This document shows, piece by piece, positions 1-11,590 of a stretch of DNA of 64,000 nucleotides. The first letter of the stretch is position 1; every line of letters starts with the position of its first letter. Below the pieces are notes generated by a model that made no database searches, was not told the DNA's origin, and saw nothing but the letters and a program-made list of their open reading frames with translations. The stretch comes from Orobanche coerulescens (lineage: Eukaryota; Streptophyta; Magnoliopsida; Lamiales; Orobanchaceae), in contig CM065817.1 in the NCBI GenBank assembly GCA_033398695.1, positions 30,886,231-30,950,230 on the forward strand, in the 5' to 3' direction. Position numbers and translations under genes: made by a program.

Positions 1-1003
1 TAAGCGCGTTTGTGTTTGTTAATCATTCAAAATGAAAAACGGCAACTAGCAACCTAGTTACTACCAACATGCAGTTCATGAACCGTTCCTAGAACAAAAA
101 CATCGTAATCTAATTACATGTCTTCGGTCTTGAATCTTCGTCTTCTCGAACGGATCTTCCTCCAGTCTTCGTCATTACATATAAATTTTACATTTGAAAA
201 ATCGCATCCTATACAAATTTTCCTAGTAAAACAAAACGGCCTTTATAACCCAATCGAATAAAACCGAACGATTCAAAACTAGGTCCATGAACTACATCCC
301 CATTCAAAATTAATGCAACAATCACATTAAAATAATGACATTCATAATTAATCTAAATATTGATCCAATGAATATAAATTAATCCAACCAAACGAATTGA
401 TCCAATTAATTCACACAATCGTTAATTTTAGCTTGTTCCGGACGAGAAAATATTTTATTAAATTAATTCCCTTAAGAATAAAATTACAATAATTATACTT
501 ATTCAAATTAAATCTAATTTAATTTGTGCGAAATTAATTACCAAACGAAATATAAAAGACGGAGTCGAAAAACACACGGCCTGGCCAAGCCGAGCACTGC
601 CCAGGACTACCGGCCGAGCATGGCCGGACGACAGGGCCAGACCGCGGTCTGCAGAATGGGATCGCACGGCAGTGCCCGGCCAGCTCCAAGTTTCCAGGTC
701 CGTTTACGCTTTCGGCTCATTTTTTCGCCCTGATTCCAAAACTAATATTTTTCTAATCTTTATATTACACATTTAAATCAGTTTTTCAAAAGAAAAATAG
801 ATTTATATTGTAACATAAAATCATGAAAGATTAATTTTTTAGATGAACAATTGAAAATCAACGAATAATACGATTATGATTCCAAATCATAAGAACATCC
901 AATCAAGCATAAATTATTCCAAATCATTCACCATACTATCAAGTATTCCAAATGCTAAAATTAATTCATACATACGGTATCATTGACCTCGCTCCGATAC
1001 CAC
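1..1003 (-). mobile_element. Element G, 5' end of internal region
   Basis: This AT-rich stretch lies on the internal side of a primer-binding site that reads on the minus strand, so it is the start of the internal region of a minus-strand LTR retrotransposon running off the left edge. I see no gag or pol similarity on either strand. A GC-rich patch at about 575-700 interrupts otherwise AT-rich DNA, and the 69-codon open frame through it looks accidental. G may be a non-coding (LARD-like) element or a decayed one. Confidence 0.6.
991..1002 (-). other. Primer-binding site of element G (initiator Met tRNA)
   Basis: The minus strand reads TGGTATCGGAGC, one mismatch from the classical initiator-Met site TGGTATCAGAGC. 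It lies one base from the LTR end, whose plus-strand form begins TGTTGGGATT. This adjacency shows the neighbouring LTR is a 5' LTR of a minus-strand element and not a solo LTR. Confidence 0.75.
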
Positions 1004-1172
1004 TGTTGGGATTCCGGATACAAAAACGAGTACGCAGCGGAATAATAAAACTCAATATAAAGAATCCCAAACAGGATCGATCAAGTAACGTATATACTAA
1101 AAGTAATTGACGAAGACAAAGGATCAAAGTCCCATACCTTTGAAGCCTTTGATAATATCTTCATAAGTTGAT
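1004..1172 (-). mobile_element. Element G 5' LTR, PBS-proximal piece
   Basis: This is the 3' part of G's 5' LTR, ending TCCCAACA on the minus strand. Element A interrupts it, and the LTR resumes at 30694 and ends at 32360. Removing A and one target duplication gives an LTR of about 1.84 kb. Confidence 0.75.
1168..1172. repeat. Target-site duplication of A, left copy
   Basis: TTGAT directly precedes the TGTTGGGATAAC start of A's 5' LTR. The same five bases follow A's 3' LTR. Confidence 0.9.
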
Positions 1173-2396
1173 TGTTGGGATAACAATCCCTGTATCGAGA
1201 TTGTCAGGACAAACAAACCCTGTATCGAAAAGATCATGACAGAATGTTTTGACAATATGCCAATCCAGCATACAACAAGCAGCTGTATCGAAAAGATGAT
1301 CAAAAGATATCATCTTGTATCGAAGACTTCTCGTAGCCCCAGCATACAAAATCAATCATACAGCAAAGTAGTCTCATAAAGACTAAGTATGGAAGCTGTC
1401 TCGAATCGACAATACAGCTATCATTCTATACAGCATCCAAACAGGACAAGAAGGAATCTTTGTTATTCACTAAAGTCAAAGACTCGTTTGAGAAGATATA
1501 TTTAAATACTAAAGGATAAAGTATTTAAATATCAAGCCGTCAGAGATCTTCAATCTAGCACAAAATCCGGATCGTGTTTTATTCAAACACATCATCCCAT
1601 TAGAACGGAATCTTGCTCAATGGATTTATATCAACGGATATATTTCAGAAAGCTATATATATCCCCAGCCTTTGAAGATCTGAAAACCACCAAACGAACA
1701 TACAAACGAACAAACGAACGATCGAATATATACGCAAGTGAAACAAGTGCTTACACGAATATTCTGAGCAAACATATCTCCCAAGGCATTCTGCTATTCT
1801 AAAAGAAGAGATATACAATGCTCCAAACTGTGAACAACACATCATCAGCTAAAAGCTCAGAAAGTCAAAGCTGTTGTTCAAATATTGTTCTAAACCCTTG
1901 AACAGACCCATCAGCCCTGTGTGGATTGAGAATCCTTGCTATTCCCGAACTGTGTGTGACGGACTTGCATTGAAGGGACGAAGCTTCGGAACTGTGTGTG
2001 AAGAAGCCAGTCAAGTGAGAGCTCAAACCAATATGTGTGAACGGTTGAAGGCTAAGATCAGTATATCAATCTGTGTGAACGATATATTTAATAGGTTTGA
2101 TTATAAATACGTAGTTATGTACGTAGTATTTATAATAAACATTTTTACTCCTGTGTGGAGGACCAGTGGACGTAGAGGGGTTTACCTCGAACCATTTTAA
2201 TTACCGTGTCAATTACCTTCTACATTTACTGTTTTAATATTTGTGATTATCTTTAAGTATACACTTCATATCTAGTTGCTGTATTTACAGCAACTTACTT
2301 TAACAAGACGTCCGCTACGCACTCAGATTTGAAAACCGTACAACTTGTTATTTTAAAGACTTTCCAAGCTGTATCCTGTATACTTAATGGCCAACA
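1173..2396 (+). mobile_element. Element A 5' LTR
   Basis: It begins TGTTGGGATAAC, ends GGCCAACA and is 1224 bp long. U3 holds several copies of a TGTATCGA motif (about 1190-1330), a repeat style seen in Sirevirus promoters. Its partner at 29477-30688 is 12 bp shorter. Confidence 0.93.
1654..1662 (+). promoter_or_regulatory. Candidate TATA box of element A 5' LTR
   Basis: TATATATAT lies about 480 bp into the LTR, downstream of the TGTATCGA repeats. The same sequence occurs in the 3' LTR near 29957. It is placed by composition only. Confidence 0.45.
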
Positions 2397-2398
2397 AG

Positions 2399-2410
2399 TG
2401 GTATCAGAGC
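2399..2410 (+). other. Primer-binding site of element A (initiator Met tRNA)
   Basis: TGGTATCAGAGC begins two bases after the LTR end and is a perfect match to the plant initiator-Met consensus used by Copia elements. Confidence 0.92.
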
Positions 2411-2507
2411 GGTTGATTCTAAAAAGAATCAGTCGTATTTTTGATTGAATCAGATCCTTAAATCACTTATTTTTATAGAACAGTCTTTTTATTCCCTATA
2501 CTCTCAT

Positions 2508-3609
2508 ATGGATTCATCATTGATCAATAAAGTTCCTATGTTTTCTATTAACGAATTTGATGATTGGAGAATTAGGATGGAGGCCCATCTTGCAGCAATG
2601 CACGAAGAGATGATTTTTGTCATACAGGATGGCCCCATAAATATCATGAAGGTAAATCCGGCCCCAAGGATTGAAGGCCAGGCTCATGCAGAGATGCTTG
2701 AAAAAGAGCGTGAATAATGGACTTCTGACGAAAGAAAGCGCGCCAACCTCGACAATGTTGCGAAGAATGCACTATTTGTCACCCTTGACAAAGGCACATT
2801 CTCTAAGGTAAAGGGCTGTAAATCAGCCAAGGATATCCGGGATAAACTCAAGTTAATTTCTGATGGAACTGAGCTCTTAAAAGAAAACAATATTTCAAAA
2901 TTAACTCAGCAATTCGAATCTTTTGAAATGAAACCAATTGAAACAATTGAGGAACTTGACCTCAGATTCACTGGCATTGTTGGTTAACTTGAAGCATTAG
3001 GCAAAATTTATACTCAAAGGGAGAAAAACCTAAAAATTTTCAGATCACTCCCTTCCCGATGGGACATTAAGACCAAAGCTATGCGTGTCTCGTGCAATCT
3101 TAGTAAAATATCTACTTTTGATCTCTTTTCTGACCTTAAAGCATTTGAGTAGGATATAGACAGGAGAGAGAAAGATGAAGAATCTCCCGCCAGGACTATA
3201 GCCTTAGCCGCTGTATCCAATCGAAGACACAGCATGCCGAGCTCATCAAAGCCCATTCATAAGAATGCTGACAGCGACGACGACATCCTGTCGCAAGACG
3301 AAATGGCGCTCCTCATGAATAAGTTCAAGAAGTTTATCAAGCACTCGGGAAAGAATCCATATAGGCCCAAGCCTGTACATAAGGTAAGTACTGAAACTTC
3401 ATCTGGTGATGCTAACCTGTGTTATAACTGCAGGAAACCTGGACATTATGCAAATAAATGTCCTCATCGCAAAGTTCAAAGGTTGCCAAAAGCCGAGCAA
3501 CAAGAAAAGGATGAACGAAGACGTGCTTGGAAAAACAAGCTCAAAGCCCTGATTGGTGAATCAGAAGCCGCCCCCGCTCCATCTAAATCCGAAGAATGTC
3601 TTCAAGTAG
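2508..3609 (+). pseudogene. gag: Element A gag, N-terminal part (capsid region and zinc knuckle)
   Basis: The product is the Copia Gag that forms the cytoplasmic virus-like particle. The start is the first ATG after the primer site (MDSSLINK...). A Copia Gag region follows, with the motif RLFVTL-like segments replaced here by LFVTLDKGTF. The zinc knuckle CYNCRKPGHYANKC (C-X2-C-X4-H-X4-C) is encoded at about 3420-3461. One reading frame holds throughout, but three in-frame stops interrupt it: TAA at 2715, TAA at 2985 and TAG at 3150. Comparison with element F shows sense codons at all three places. Element B then splits the gene, and the rest of gag resumes in the same frame at 12336. Confidence 0.9.
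3605..3609. repeat. Target-site duplication of B, left copy
   Basis: AGTAG precedes the TGTAATATCCGC start of B and is repeated right after B's end. Confidence 0.92.
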
Positions 3610-4154
3610 TGTAATATCCGCAATTTCGATTTCCGGTAATATCTTTTTTCGGAGGAAGTCCGTTTTGACAACTCTCTCATGACCGTATCGTCATTCTTAG
3701 AATGATTAATTCTGCACTTTTTGTCATCCGAGTTCGTTTCGATATCATTTTGTTGAGTTCCGTGTTCTTAAGCGGCTTTTCCGCACTTGAGTTTGATTCT
3801 TGCAAATCTCATCCAAAACTGTTGTTTCGAGTTTCTTGTAAGTTCATTTAACGATATTATTCATGTTGCGAGCTTTGGTTTGGTGTTTCGATCGTGTATC
3901 GTGTATTTCGGACGTTTTGGGCCATTTTCGTAATTTCCCAAAGTTTGGGGTAATTACTTTCCGTTGTCGAATTTCGAGCCTTCGGGTGGTCGGAATCGTG
4001 TGTTATCTTAGCGCTTGGATTCGTCTTTGCGAGTACTTCGTAACCATATCTTCGATTCATATTTAGGTTAGGGTTTCGGGGTCGTCCAGGCCGTCGGAGT
4101 CCCCACGGCCGAGTCACAGCCGCACTTCTTGGAGCAGGGCCTGGCCTGGCCGAG

Positions 4155-4392
4155 TTACGGCTGTAAGGTGCCGGTTACTATCGTACGTGCTCGGAATACA
4201 TGGCTGGACGAATTCCGGTTACGGCCGTAAGGGCTGTCAGTTATGGCCGTACGGGTGCCAGGCAGTGTTCGGATGATTGCCGGTTACGGCCGTAAGGACC
4301 TGCCGGGTACGGCTGTAAGCGATCGGCAGGCGCTGGGCGGATTTTGAAGAATGCCGGTTACGGCCATAAGGCCCTGCCGGTTACGTCCGTAA
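4155..4392. repeat. Cluster of 12-bp palindromes TTACGGCCGTAA, 5' LTR copy
   Basis: At least eight exact or one- to three-base variants of TTACGGCCGTAA lie within 240 bp, separated by GC-rich spacers with shared words such as GGTGCCGG and GATCGGC. They sit just upstream of the candidate TATA box. Confidence 0.8.
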
Positions 4393-4402
4393 CCCGGTCG
4401 GC

Positions 4403-4410
4403 TATATATA
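4403..4410 (+). promoter_or_regulatory. Candidate TATA box of element B 5' LTR
   Basis: TATATATA lies immediately after the palindrome cluster. In the 3' LTR the matching site is weakened to CATATAGG near 10430. Confidence 0.45.
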
Positions 4411-5337
4411 GGCCAGGGACGGGCCAGACCGTATTTTAAACCATTTCTTTACCCGGGTGGCGGCTGGCGACGGGAAAAGTCGGGGAGTGGAGTTTTTGGT
4501 CAATTCCACTCGATTTATAGGCATTTTTGAATATTCTTGTTGATTATATCATCATCCAATCCGTGTTGTTCGTCGAATCAAGGTATATTTCTTGATTTTC
4601 CTTCAAGTTGACTTTTTGGAGAATTTGTTCTTGATTTCGATTCTAGTCTGATTTTGATACATCGGTTGGTGTAGTATGATGTTATTAATCGTGTTCTATG
4701 GATTGTATATCCATATATCGAGTTTGTTGAACTCGATTGACGATTCAAGTGTTCTTGCCTCTTGGGAATTATTGAACATTTAGTGTTCGATTAAATGCCC
4801 ATATGAGTTTCCTTTTGATAGTTTGATGAGATTTCCGTTGTTTTCGGTTTTGATTCTCGTTGTAATCGTATCTTCATTTTTTTGCTGGAGGATTGTAGGT
4901 GTTCGGGGGTTTTCCGGGTTGTGCCGTATTCATAGGAATATTCGGGCGCCGACAATCGAGGCAAGTATCTTGCGATATGATTTGTGTCTTGTGGATAGGA
5001 ACTTCGTGTTAGGTTTGTGATGAATTGTTTTGCATTCGTGAATATGCTTTGTATGATTTGATAAGTGTGAGCAATTGTTGCTAATGATGATGTTTCTCAC
5101 TTGGTTAATGTCGTGGAATGGTCTTGGTTGTGTAAATCATGTGGTTCATGTTGTGCGTGCTTGGTCATGGTTGAATTATCGTGATGATCATGACATTTGT
5201 GTCGGTTTGATTACATATTTGAATATGTATTACGATGTATTGTTGATTGGTTTGACTTATTTATAACCATGTGTGTTACTTGCTGTGATGTGTTGAGTGG
5301 ATCAATATGAGCTGCGTCGTAATAATGTGTGTGTTTC

Positions 5338-5525
5338 ATGTAAGGTCTGACGAGGCCTCTGGAGTTCGGTACATGATGTGTATGAACAAGATGTGTATTC
5401 CAGGTAGGGTCCGTCGAGGCCTCTGGAGTTCGGTACATGATGTGTACGAACGACGTATGTTGTCCTGGTAGGGTCCGTCGAGGCCTCCGGAGTTCGGTAC
5501 ATGATTTGTACGAACAGTGATCGTA
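5338..5525 (+). repeat. 64-bp tandem repeat, three copies, in B 5' LTR
   Basis: Each unit carries GGAGTTCGGTACATGATGTG followed by GAAC and a variable tail, with starts near 5338, 5400 and 5463. The 3' LTR has four units. Confidence 0.85.
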
Positions 5526-6266
5526 TGACAGTGATTGTTTGGATAACGTTTTATAACATGGGTCACAAACTCATTATGATATCTTAACTAATGTGTTTGA
5601 AATGAGAACCGGGCTGAGGCCATAATGTTTTCGAAAAGGTTTTGTAAATCGGGACTTGAGGTCCAAGAGAATTTTCTACTTTAAAAATCCCCGAGCTAAC
5701 GAGTTCCTTTTCAAATATTGCTTACTTGAGTTTGAAATTCTAAAACTTCTCGGGAACATTTTGATAGTTGATTTCCGTGGTAAATTCGTGGTTGCTATTT
5801 ACTTGTTGCATTTCATATCGTATTATACTTGCATTAGTAAAACAGTAGAGTTTTACTGACCCCCGAGTAATCGGGGGTGGATGTCTGTTTTGCATCCAGG
5901 TACATGAAGGTTCAGGGGAGCAGTCACAGGGTTGGCACAGGAGGATGACAAGCTGCGATACTAATCAATAGACGAGAGTTGGTAGAGTTTGGTTGTATTG
6001 TCAGAGTTGATTTTAGTCTTCTGTTGTATTGTGTTTCGACCCCTGTGTGGGCAATGTTATATAAGTCAGTTTTGTTGATTGAGTTGTGTGACCTCATCGT
6101 TCTGTGTATTCACGTGTAAGTGACCTCAACGGTCTGTATTATTTTATTGTTTGACCCTGGCTGGGCAAGCATTTGGTCGTTTTGTAAGGTATAGCCTGGT
6201 AGATCCTCGTGAAAAGGGGTCTACGGTGTGTAATATTCCCATATGGTTTTGGGGGTGTTACATTTA

Positions 6267-6278
6267 TGGTATCGGAGA
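6267..6278 (+). other. Primer-binding site of element B (initiator Met type)
   Basis: TGGTATCGGAGA starts four bases after the LTR end. It differs from the initiator-Met consensus at two places. Confidence 0.75.
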
Positions 6279-7309
6279 TTAGGTTGCGGAAACCTAGGCT
6301 GTCGGGTCAAGTCGAGTCGTAATTTGTCGAGTAATGTGTTGTCTCGTCATTCGAATTGTCGGGTGACAAGTTGAGTTGTGCGTAGTCACATCGTGTCAGT
6401 TATGTTTTCGAATGAGATTAGTATCGTGGGCGACCGTCATCTCCATGTGGCCTGTAGACGTAAGTTCCCTCTTTTATGCATAATATCTGTATTCATGATT
6501 TCATTTATGTGTGATATTTATGGTGCATAATTTTATTTACACGGTGTTGTGTAATGAAGTTGTATTCGATACTTGGATACACTGTATGTGTATAGAACTG
6601 GATGTATTGATGTTTTGCCCTTGAACCACCATGAGGGTTGGTATGGTGTGAAAGTTGTGAACCTTGATGGGTTTCACGGTAGAGTTCGTGAGAGACTCCG
6701 ATGAATGGTTTTGTTGTATGTTTAAACGTGATGCCATGAGATATATGTGATTGAATTGGCGACCCTGTTTGACATTTGGGCATGTGGTTTTAATGTCGAC
6801 TATTTTGGATTGTTCTAATTATGCCCGCTGTGGGTATGTTTGAAAACGTTTTTCCTGAAAGACTCTACTGGTTTGAGCATTTCTGTGGAAATCAAAAATT
6901 TTTGAAAATATTTTGATGGTGCGGTTAAACAATGGTTTGTGTGGATTTCGAAATCGGTTGAATTGTGACAAGTTGGTCATGTATTTTCAAATAGCACCAT
7001 CAATTGGTATTTGGAAAATGTGTTTTAAAATAGTTCGGACACTGCAAAATACCACCATCATTTTTATTACGATCGAAAGGATTTTGGGAAAATTTCTGTT
7101 TTGTAAAACGACTCTAATTTTCGGAATTTAAATGTTATGTGTTTGTGTGTTGGGACTAAGTCATTACGACAAGTTTGTTACGTTGTTATACTTTCCGGAG
7201 AATGTTATAGTGTTTTCTATAGGTCGGGATACATTGTCAGGAATCGATCCTTAACCTTTGGAGCCGTGTCGGGGCTGCTAGGACACTCTTGTTGTCCTGC
7301 AGCTAGTGA

Positions 7310-7413
7310 TTACGGCCGTAATTTGTTTCCCATTACGGCCGTAAGCTCATAGATGTTATGGCCGTAAGCTCATGGATGTTACGGTCGTAAACAACGTGTT
7401 GTTACGACTGTAA
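7310..7413. repeat. Palindrome cluster TTACGGCCGTAA, internal copy in B
   Basis: Exact copies at 7310-7321 and about 7331-7342 are followed by variants with one to three changes. The same 12-mer fills part of the LTR, so it occurs in two unrelated compartments of this element. Confidence 0.75.
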
Positions 7414-8369
7414 GCTTTTGACTGTCGCGGTGATAACCTTGTTGTTATAGTTGTATCCGTGCCCGCTACCAATCAATTGATTTCAGTAGATATAGTCGTA
7501 TGGTCCGCCAGTGACGACTATGAATTTTAACTATTTTATCGGTAATGTCGCACTCGGTTAGTCATCCTGTATGGGTATCGCTGACGTGTTGTTGACTGTT
7601 ACCATCCTTGCTAGAAAATCTTGGTTGTCATTTAAGCGTTGTGACTGCATAATATGATTTGATCGTACTATTTCATGTCATTATACGAATGTGGTAGTTA
7701 ATCCGTGGAAATGTTGAGTGCGAGTACAAGAGGTTTTCCACCCGGGATTTGTTTGGCGAACCTTTGGGGGTCGATGTCGAGAGGCATGACAGTGGATTAT
7801 CGTGGGTGTTATTCTTTGTGATGGTTGGAGTGGTGTCATGTGAATATCCTGTATGTTGTTAACGATGATAATAATATATATTGACAAGGCCATTTTGAGG
7901 ATATCGTTTATCGAGAAGATTGAAGTTTCAACGTGTTGTTTTGTAAATAACTTCAAGCAAAACAGTTTTGATAATGAGTTTATGGTTTTGGTTAGATGAC
8001 GAGGTATTAAAAAATTTTTCAAAAAAAAAAAATTTCATTTCAGCAAAACCTTTCAGACTCTCAAATTTTAAAATATTATCATTTGAACAAATACCTCGAA
8101 AAAAAAAACTTGTTTATAAGAATATTATCCATGTTGGACCACAATGGTATGCATAATGTTTTAACCGCATTTGCTGAGGTATAGGTCTTACATCTTTGTC
8201 GATGTGAACGTGTGAATTACTTTTAAATTTGAGTTCTATTATTGCAGTGTTAGTTCGTGTATTCGAGTAATGAATTGGTGTGAATATTATATTGTGTTGC
8301 TGTTTGTCGGCTTATTTTCAGTATGTGAGGTCCGTTTGTCGTGTTATTCTGAAGGATTGACCGTTCAGT

Positions 8370-9077
8370 ATGCTGAGGGGTCTAGGTCGAGAGCGTGGTC
8401 GTGGTAGAGGTCGGAATCAGGAGCATGAGAGGGCGACTCGCTCGTTATCGAGCGCCAATGAGCTCAGTACAGGTGGTCGAGATGACCAATCGCGTGAGCA
8501 GAGGCAATCAACTAGGGAAAATGCTGACATTGGCGCTGCCACCATCCTTCGTCAGGTGGTTGACCAGTTGGCACATATGAATCAGGCCGCACATCATGAT
8601 GAGAACCCAGATAGGGATAACGGGGCTAGTAAGTGGTTACGAGATGTGATGAGGATGCAGCCGCCCCGTTTTGTGGGTTCTTCTGACTCGTTAGGTTGGG
8701 AGAACTGGCTCTTCCAGTTGGACAGAACATTTGATGTTGTAGCTTGTCCGGATGAAAGAAGGGTACCCATTGCTCAGTACTTGCTCGACAAAGAAGCTGC
8801 AGACTGGTGGTAGGCTGTAGTGCCTGCAGATCGTACACCTATATTGGCTGAGTTTAAGACTGCCATGGAGGCAGAGTATTGCCCGCTGTCTGTCCGTGAG
8901 CGCAGGATTGTTGAGTTTTTCTCGGCTACGCCCCAGGATGTGTCGATATCCCAGGATATGAGACTGTTGCTAAGATGTTCGGGAATCGGGTTTTCGTTCC
9001 CACTCGGGGAGGGCCCGGTGGTGTCCAGCGATGTAGTTGTGTGTCGTACTTTGTGCTGTAATGCGGGTAGAGATTGA
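8370..9077 (+). pseudogene. gag: Element B partial gag (retrotransposon Gag family)
   Basis: The 147-residue open part has an Arg/Gly-rich N-terminus. A Gag-family block follows at about residues 95-147, with the motifs PPRFVGSSD, ENWLFQLDRTFDV and EAADWW, as in chromovirus Gag. A TAG at 8811-8813 interrupts the frame exactly after the second Trp; the same frame stays open to 9077. Gag-like sequence continues to about 8955, and the remaining codons lose similarity. There is no zinc knuckle and no pol behind it. The ATG at 8370 was chosen because it opens the frame after a long leader. Deletion of everything from mid-gag to the 3' end is the simplest explanation. Confidence 0.75.
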
Positions 9078-9597
9078 TATGTGTTGCGTGAACTTTTTGG
9101 TTTTGTTTGCATTCTACCCTGATGTTTTATTTTAAGTTTCGAGATGAAACTTATTTTTAGTGGGATAGAATGTAATATCCGGTATTCTCGTTTTCCATTA
9201 TCTCGAATTTTTTGTGTTTTGACGTCGGACATTTTCTTGTTGATGAGAATCAGAGTGATTTCTAGCGTGATACTCTATTTGTTTTTATCGCATAGCCGTC
9301 TTAGTCGGGTGCGACTTGTTGTCGCGGGTGTTTCTTTGATTAAATGTGTGCATGTGGTGTGGTATGTGATGTGTCGTTAATTGCTCGTTATTGTTTTGAA
9401 TCATAGCCAGTGGCGTTGTGTTGGTCGTCGTGGAGCGTGTTTTCACACGGTATATTCCTTTGCGTTGCTTGTAACGTTTCGCCGATGGGCAAGAGTTACG
9501 CGTTTCTTGTGTACCTCGTTGAGTTTTCCTGGCGGGATATTACTTCTCCCTTCTTGTTTTAAGTTTCGGGACAAAACTTCTTTTAAGGAGGGTAGTA
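9078..9597 (+). other. Element B 3' internal remnant with a duplicated polypurine/LTR-start junction
   Basis: No coding region is visible. At 9133-9182 there is a copy of the element's own terminal junction (AAGTTTCG, a purine-rich tract, then TGTAATATCCGG). A second junction lies at 9561-9608, where the real 3' LTR begins. The first copy looks like a relic LTR start of about 390 bp from a related element. Confidence 0.6.
9580..9597 (+). other. Polypurine tract of element B
   Basis: A purine-rich run, AAGGAGGGTAG, lies directly before the TGTAATATCCGC start of the 3' LTR. Confidence 0.7.
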
Positions 9598-10142
9598 TGT
9601 AATATCCGCAATTTCGATTTCTAGTAATATCTTTTTTTGGCGGAAGTCTATTTTTACGACTCGCTCATGACCGTATCGTTATTCTGAGAATGATTAATTC
9701 TGCACTTTTTGTCATCCGAGTTCGTTTCGGTATCGTTTTGTTGAGTTCCGTGTTCTTAAGCGGCTTTTCCGCACTTGAGTTTGATTCTTGCGAATCTCGT
9801 CCGAAACTGTTGTTTCGAGTTTCTCGTAAGTTCATTTAATGATATTATTCATGTTGCGAGCTTTGATTTGGTGTTTCGATTGTGTATCGTGTATTTCGGA
9901 CGTCTTGGGCCATTTTCGTAATTTCCCAAAGTTTGGGGTAATTACTTTCCGTTGTCAAATTTCGAGCCTTCGGGTGGTCGGAATCGTGTGTTCTCTTAGC
10001 GCTTGGATTCGTCTTTGCGAGTACTTCGTAACCATATCTTCGACTAATATTCAGGTTCGGGTTTTGGGGTCGTCCGGGCCGTCGGAGTGGCCACGGCCGA
10101 GTCACGACCGCACTTCTTGGAGCAGGGCCTGGCCTGGCCGAG

Positions 10143-10424
10143 TTACGGCCGTAAGGTGCCGGTTAAGGCCGTACGTGCTCGGCAGACATGTCTGGGCGAA
10201 TGCCGGTTATGGCCGTAAGGGCTGTCATTTACGACCGTACGGGTGCGAGGCAGTGTTCGGACGAATACGGGTTACGGCCGTAAGGACCTACCGGGTACGG
10301 CCGTAAGTGCCGAGTTACGGCCGTAAGGCCCTGTCGGTTACGGCCGTAAGCGATCGGCATGCGCTGGGCGGATTTTGACGAATGCCGGTTATGGCCGTAA
10401 GGCCACCGGTCTGGCCGTAACCGG
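10143..10424. repeat. Palindrome cluster TTACGGCCGTAA, 3' LTR copy
   Basis: At least five exact copies and several variants lie in 280 bp. This is more, and better preserved, than in the 5' LTR. Confidence 0.8.
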
Positions 10425-11338
10425 TCGGCCATATAGGCCGAGGGCGGGCAGGCGCATTTTACACCATTTCTTCACCCGGGTGGCGGCTGGTGACGGGAAA
10501 AGTCGGGGAGTGGAGTTTTTGGTCGATTCCACTCAATTTCTAGGCGTTTTTGAAGATTCTTGTTGATTATATCATCATCCAATCCGTGTTCTTCGTCGAA
10601 TAAAGGTATATTTCTTGATTTTCCTTCAAGTTGACTTTTTGGAGAATTTGTTCTTGATTTCGATTCTAGTCCGATTTTGATAAATCCGTTGGTGTAGTAT
10701 GATGTTATTAATCGTGTTCTATGGATTGTATATCCATATATTGAGTTTGTTTAACTCGATTGACGATTCGAGTGTTCTTGGGAATTATTGAACATTTAGT
10801 GTTCGATTAAATGCCCCTATGAGTTTCATTTCGATAGTTTGATGAGATTTCTGTTGTTTTCGGTTTTGATTCTCGTTGTTGTTTTTGCCGGAGAATTGTA
10901 GGTGTTCGGGGTTTTTCCGGGTTGTGCCGTATTCGTAGGAATATTCAGGCGCCGACAATCGAGGCAAGTATCTTGCTATATGATTTGTGTCTTGTGGATA
11001 GGAACTTCGTGTTAGGTTTGTGATGAATTGTTTTGCCTTCGTGAATATGCTTTGTATGATTTGATAAGTGTGAACAATTATTGGTAGTGATGATGTTTCT
11101 CACTTGGTTAATGTCGTGGAATCGTCTTGGTTGTGTAAATCATGTGGTTCGTGTTGTGCGTGCTTGGTCATGGTTGAATTATCGGGATGATCATGACATT
11201 TGTGTCGGTTTGATTACATATTTGGATATGTATTTCGATGTATTGTTGATTGGTTTGACTTATTTATAACCATGTGTGTTACTTGCTGTGATGTGTTGAG
11301 TTGATCATTATGAGTTGCGTCGTAATAATGTGTGTGTT

Positions 11339-11590
11339 CCAGGTAAGGTCTGACGTGGCCTTTGGAGTTCGGTACATGATGTGTACGAACAAGATGTGTA
11401 TTCCAGGTAGGGTCCGTCGAAGTCTCTGGAGTTCGGTACATGATGTGTACGAACGACGTATGTTGTCCAGGTAGGGTCCATCGAGGCCTCTGGAGTTCGG
11501 TACATGACGTGTACGAACAATACGGGTGGTCTGGGTAGGGTCCGCCGAGGCCTCCGGAGTTCGGTACATGATGTGTACGAACAGTGATCG
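11339..11590 (+). repeat. 64-bp tandem repeat, four copies, in B 3' LTR
   Basis: Units start near 11339, 11402, 11467 and 11531. Each carries GGAGTTCGGTACATGA followed by GTACGAAC. Confidence 0.85.

Larger units (their letters stand above)
3610..6262 (+). mobile_element. Element B 5' LTR
   Basis: It starts TGTAATATCCGC and ends GGGGGTGTTACA. It contains a cluster of TTACGGCCGTAA-like palindromes, a candidate TATA box and three copies of a 64-bp tandem repeat. It has no coding capacity of its own; short frames across the 64-bp repeat are artefacts of the repeat. Confidence 0.9.
6263..8369 (+). other. Element B leader region, non-coding
   Basis: This 2.1-kb stretch between the LTR and gag has no recognisable coding region. 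It begins with a primer site, TGGTATCGGAG, at 6267. A second group of TTACGGCCGTAA-like palindromes lies at 7310-7413, with five copies in about 100 bp. Confidence 0.7.

Noticed and set aside
524..733. 69-codon frame in a GC-rich patch
   Set aside because: No similarity, no homologue in the other elements, and it is on the wrong strand for element G.
2399..2410. Initiator-Met tRNA gene
   Set aside because: Only the 12-base complement of the tRNA 3' end is present; no cloverleaf surrounds it. The same applies at 991, 6267 and 50416.
5338..5525. CRISPR-like array
   Set aside because: The units are contiguous tandem repeats inside a plant LTR, with no unique spacers.
5211..5566. Overlapping minus-strand frames with MYRTPEAS-type repeats
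   Set aside because: They are translations of the 64-bp tandem repeat in B's LTR; the same artefact appears at 11214-11633.
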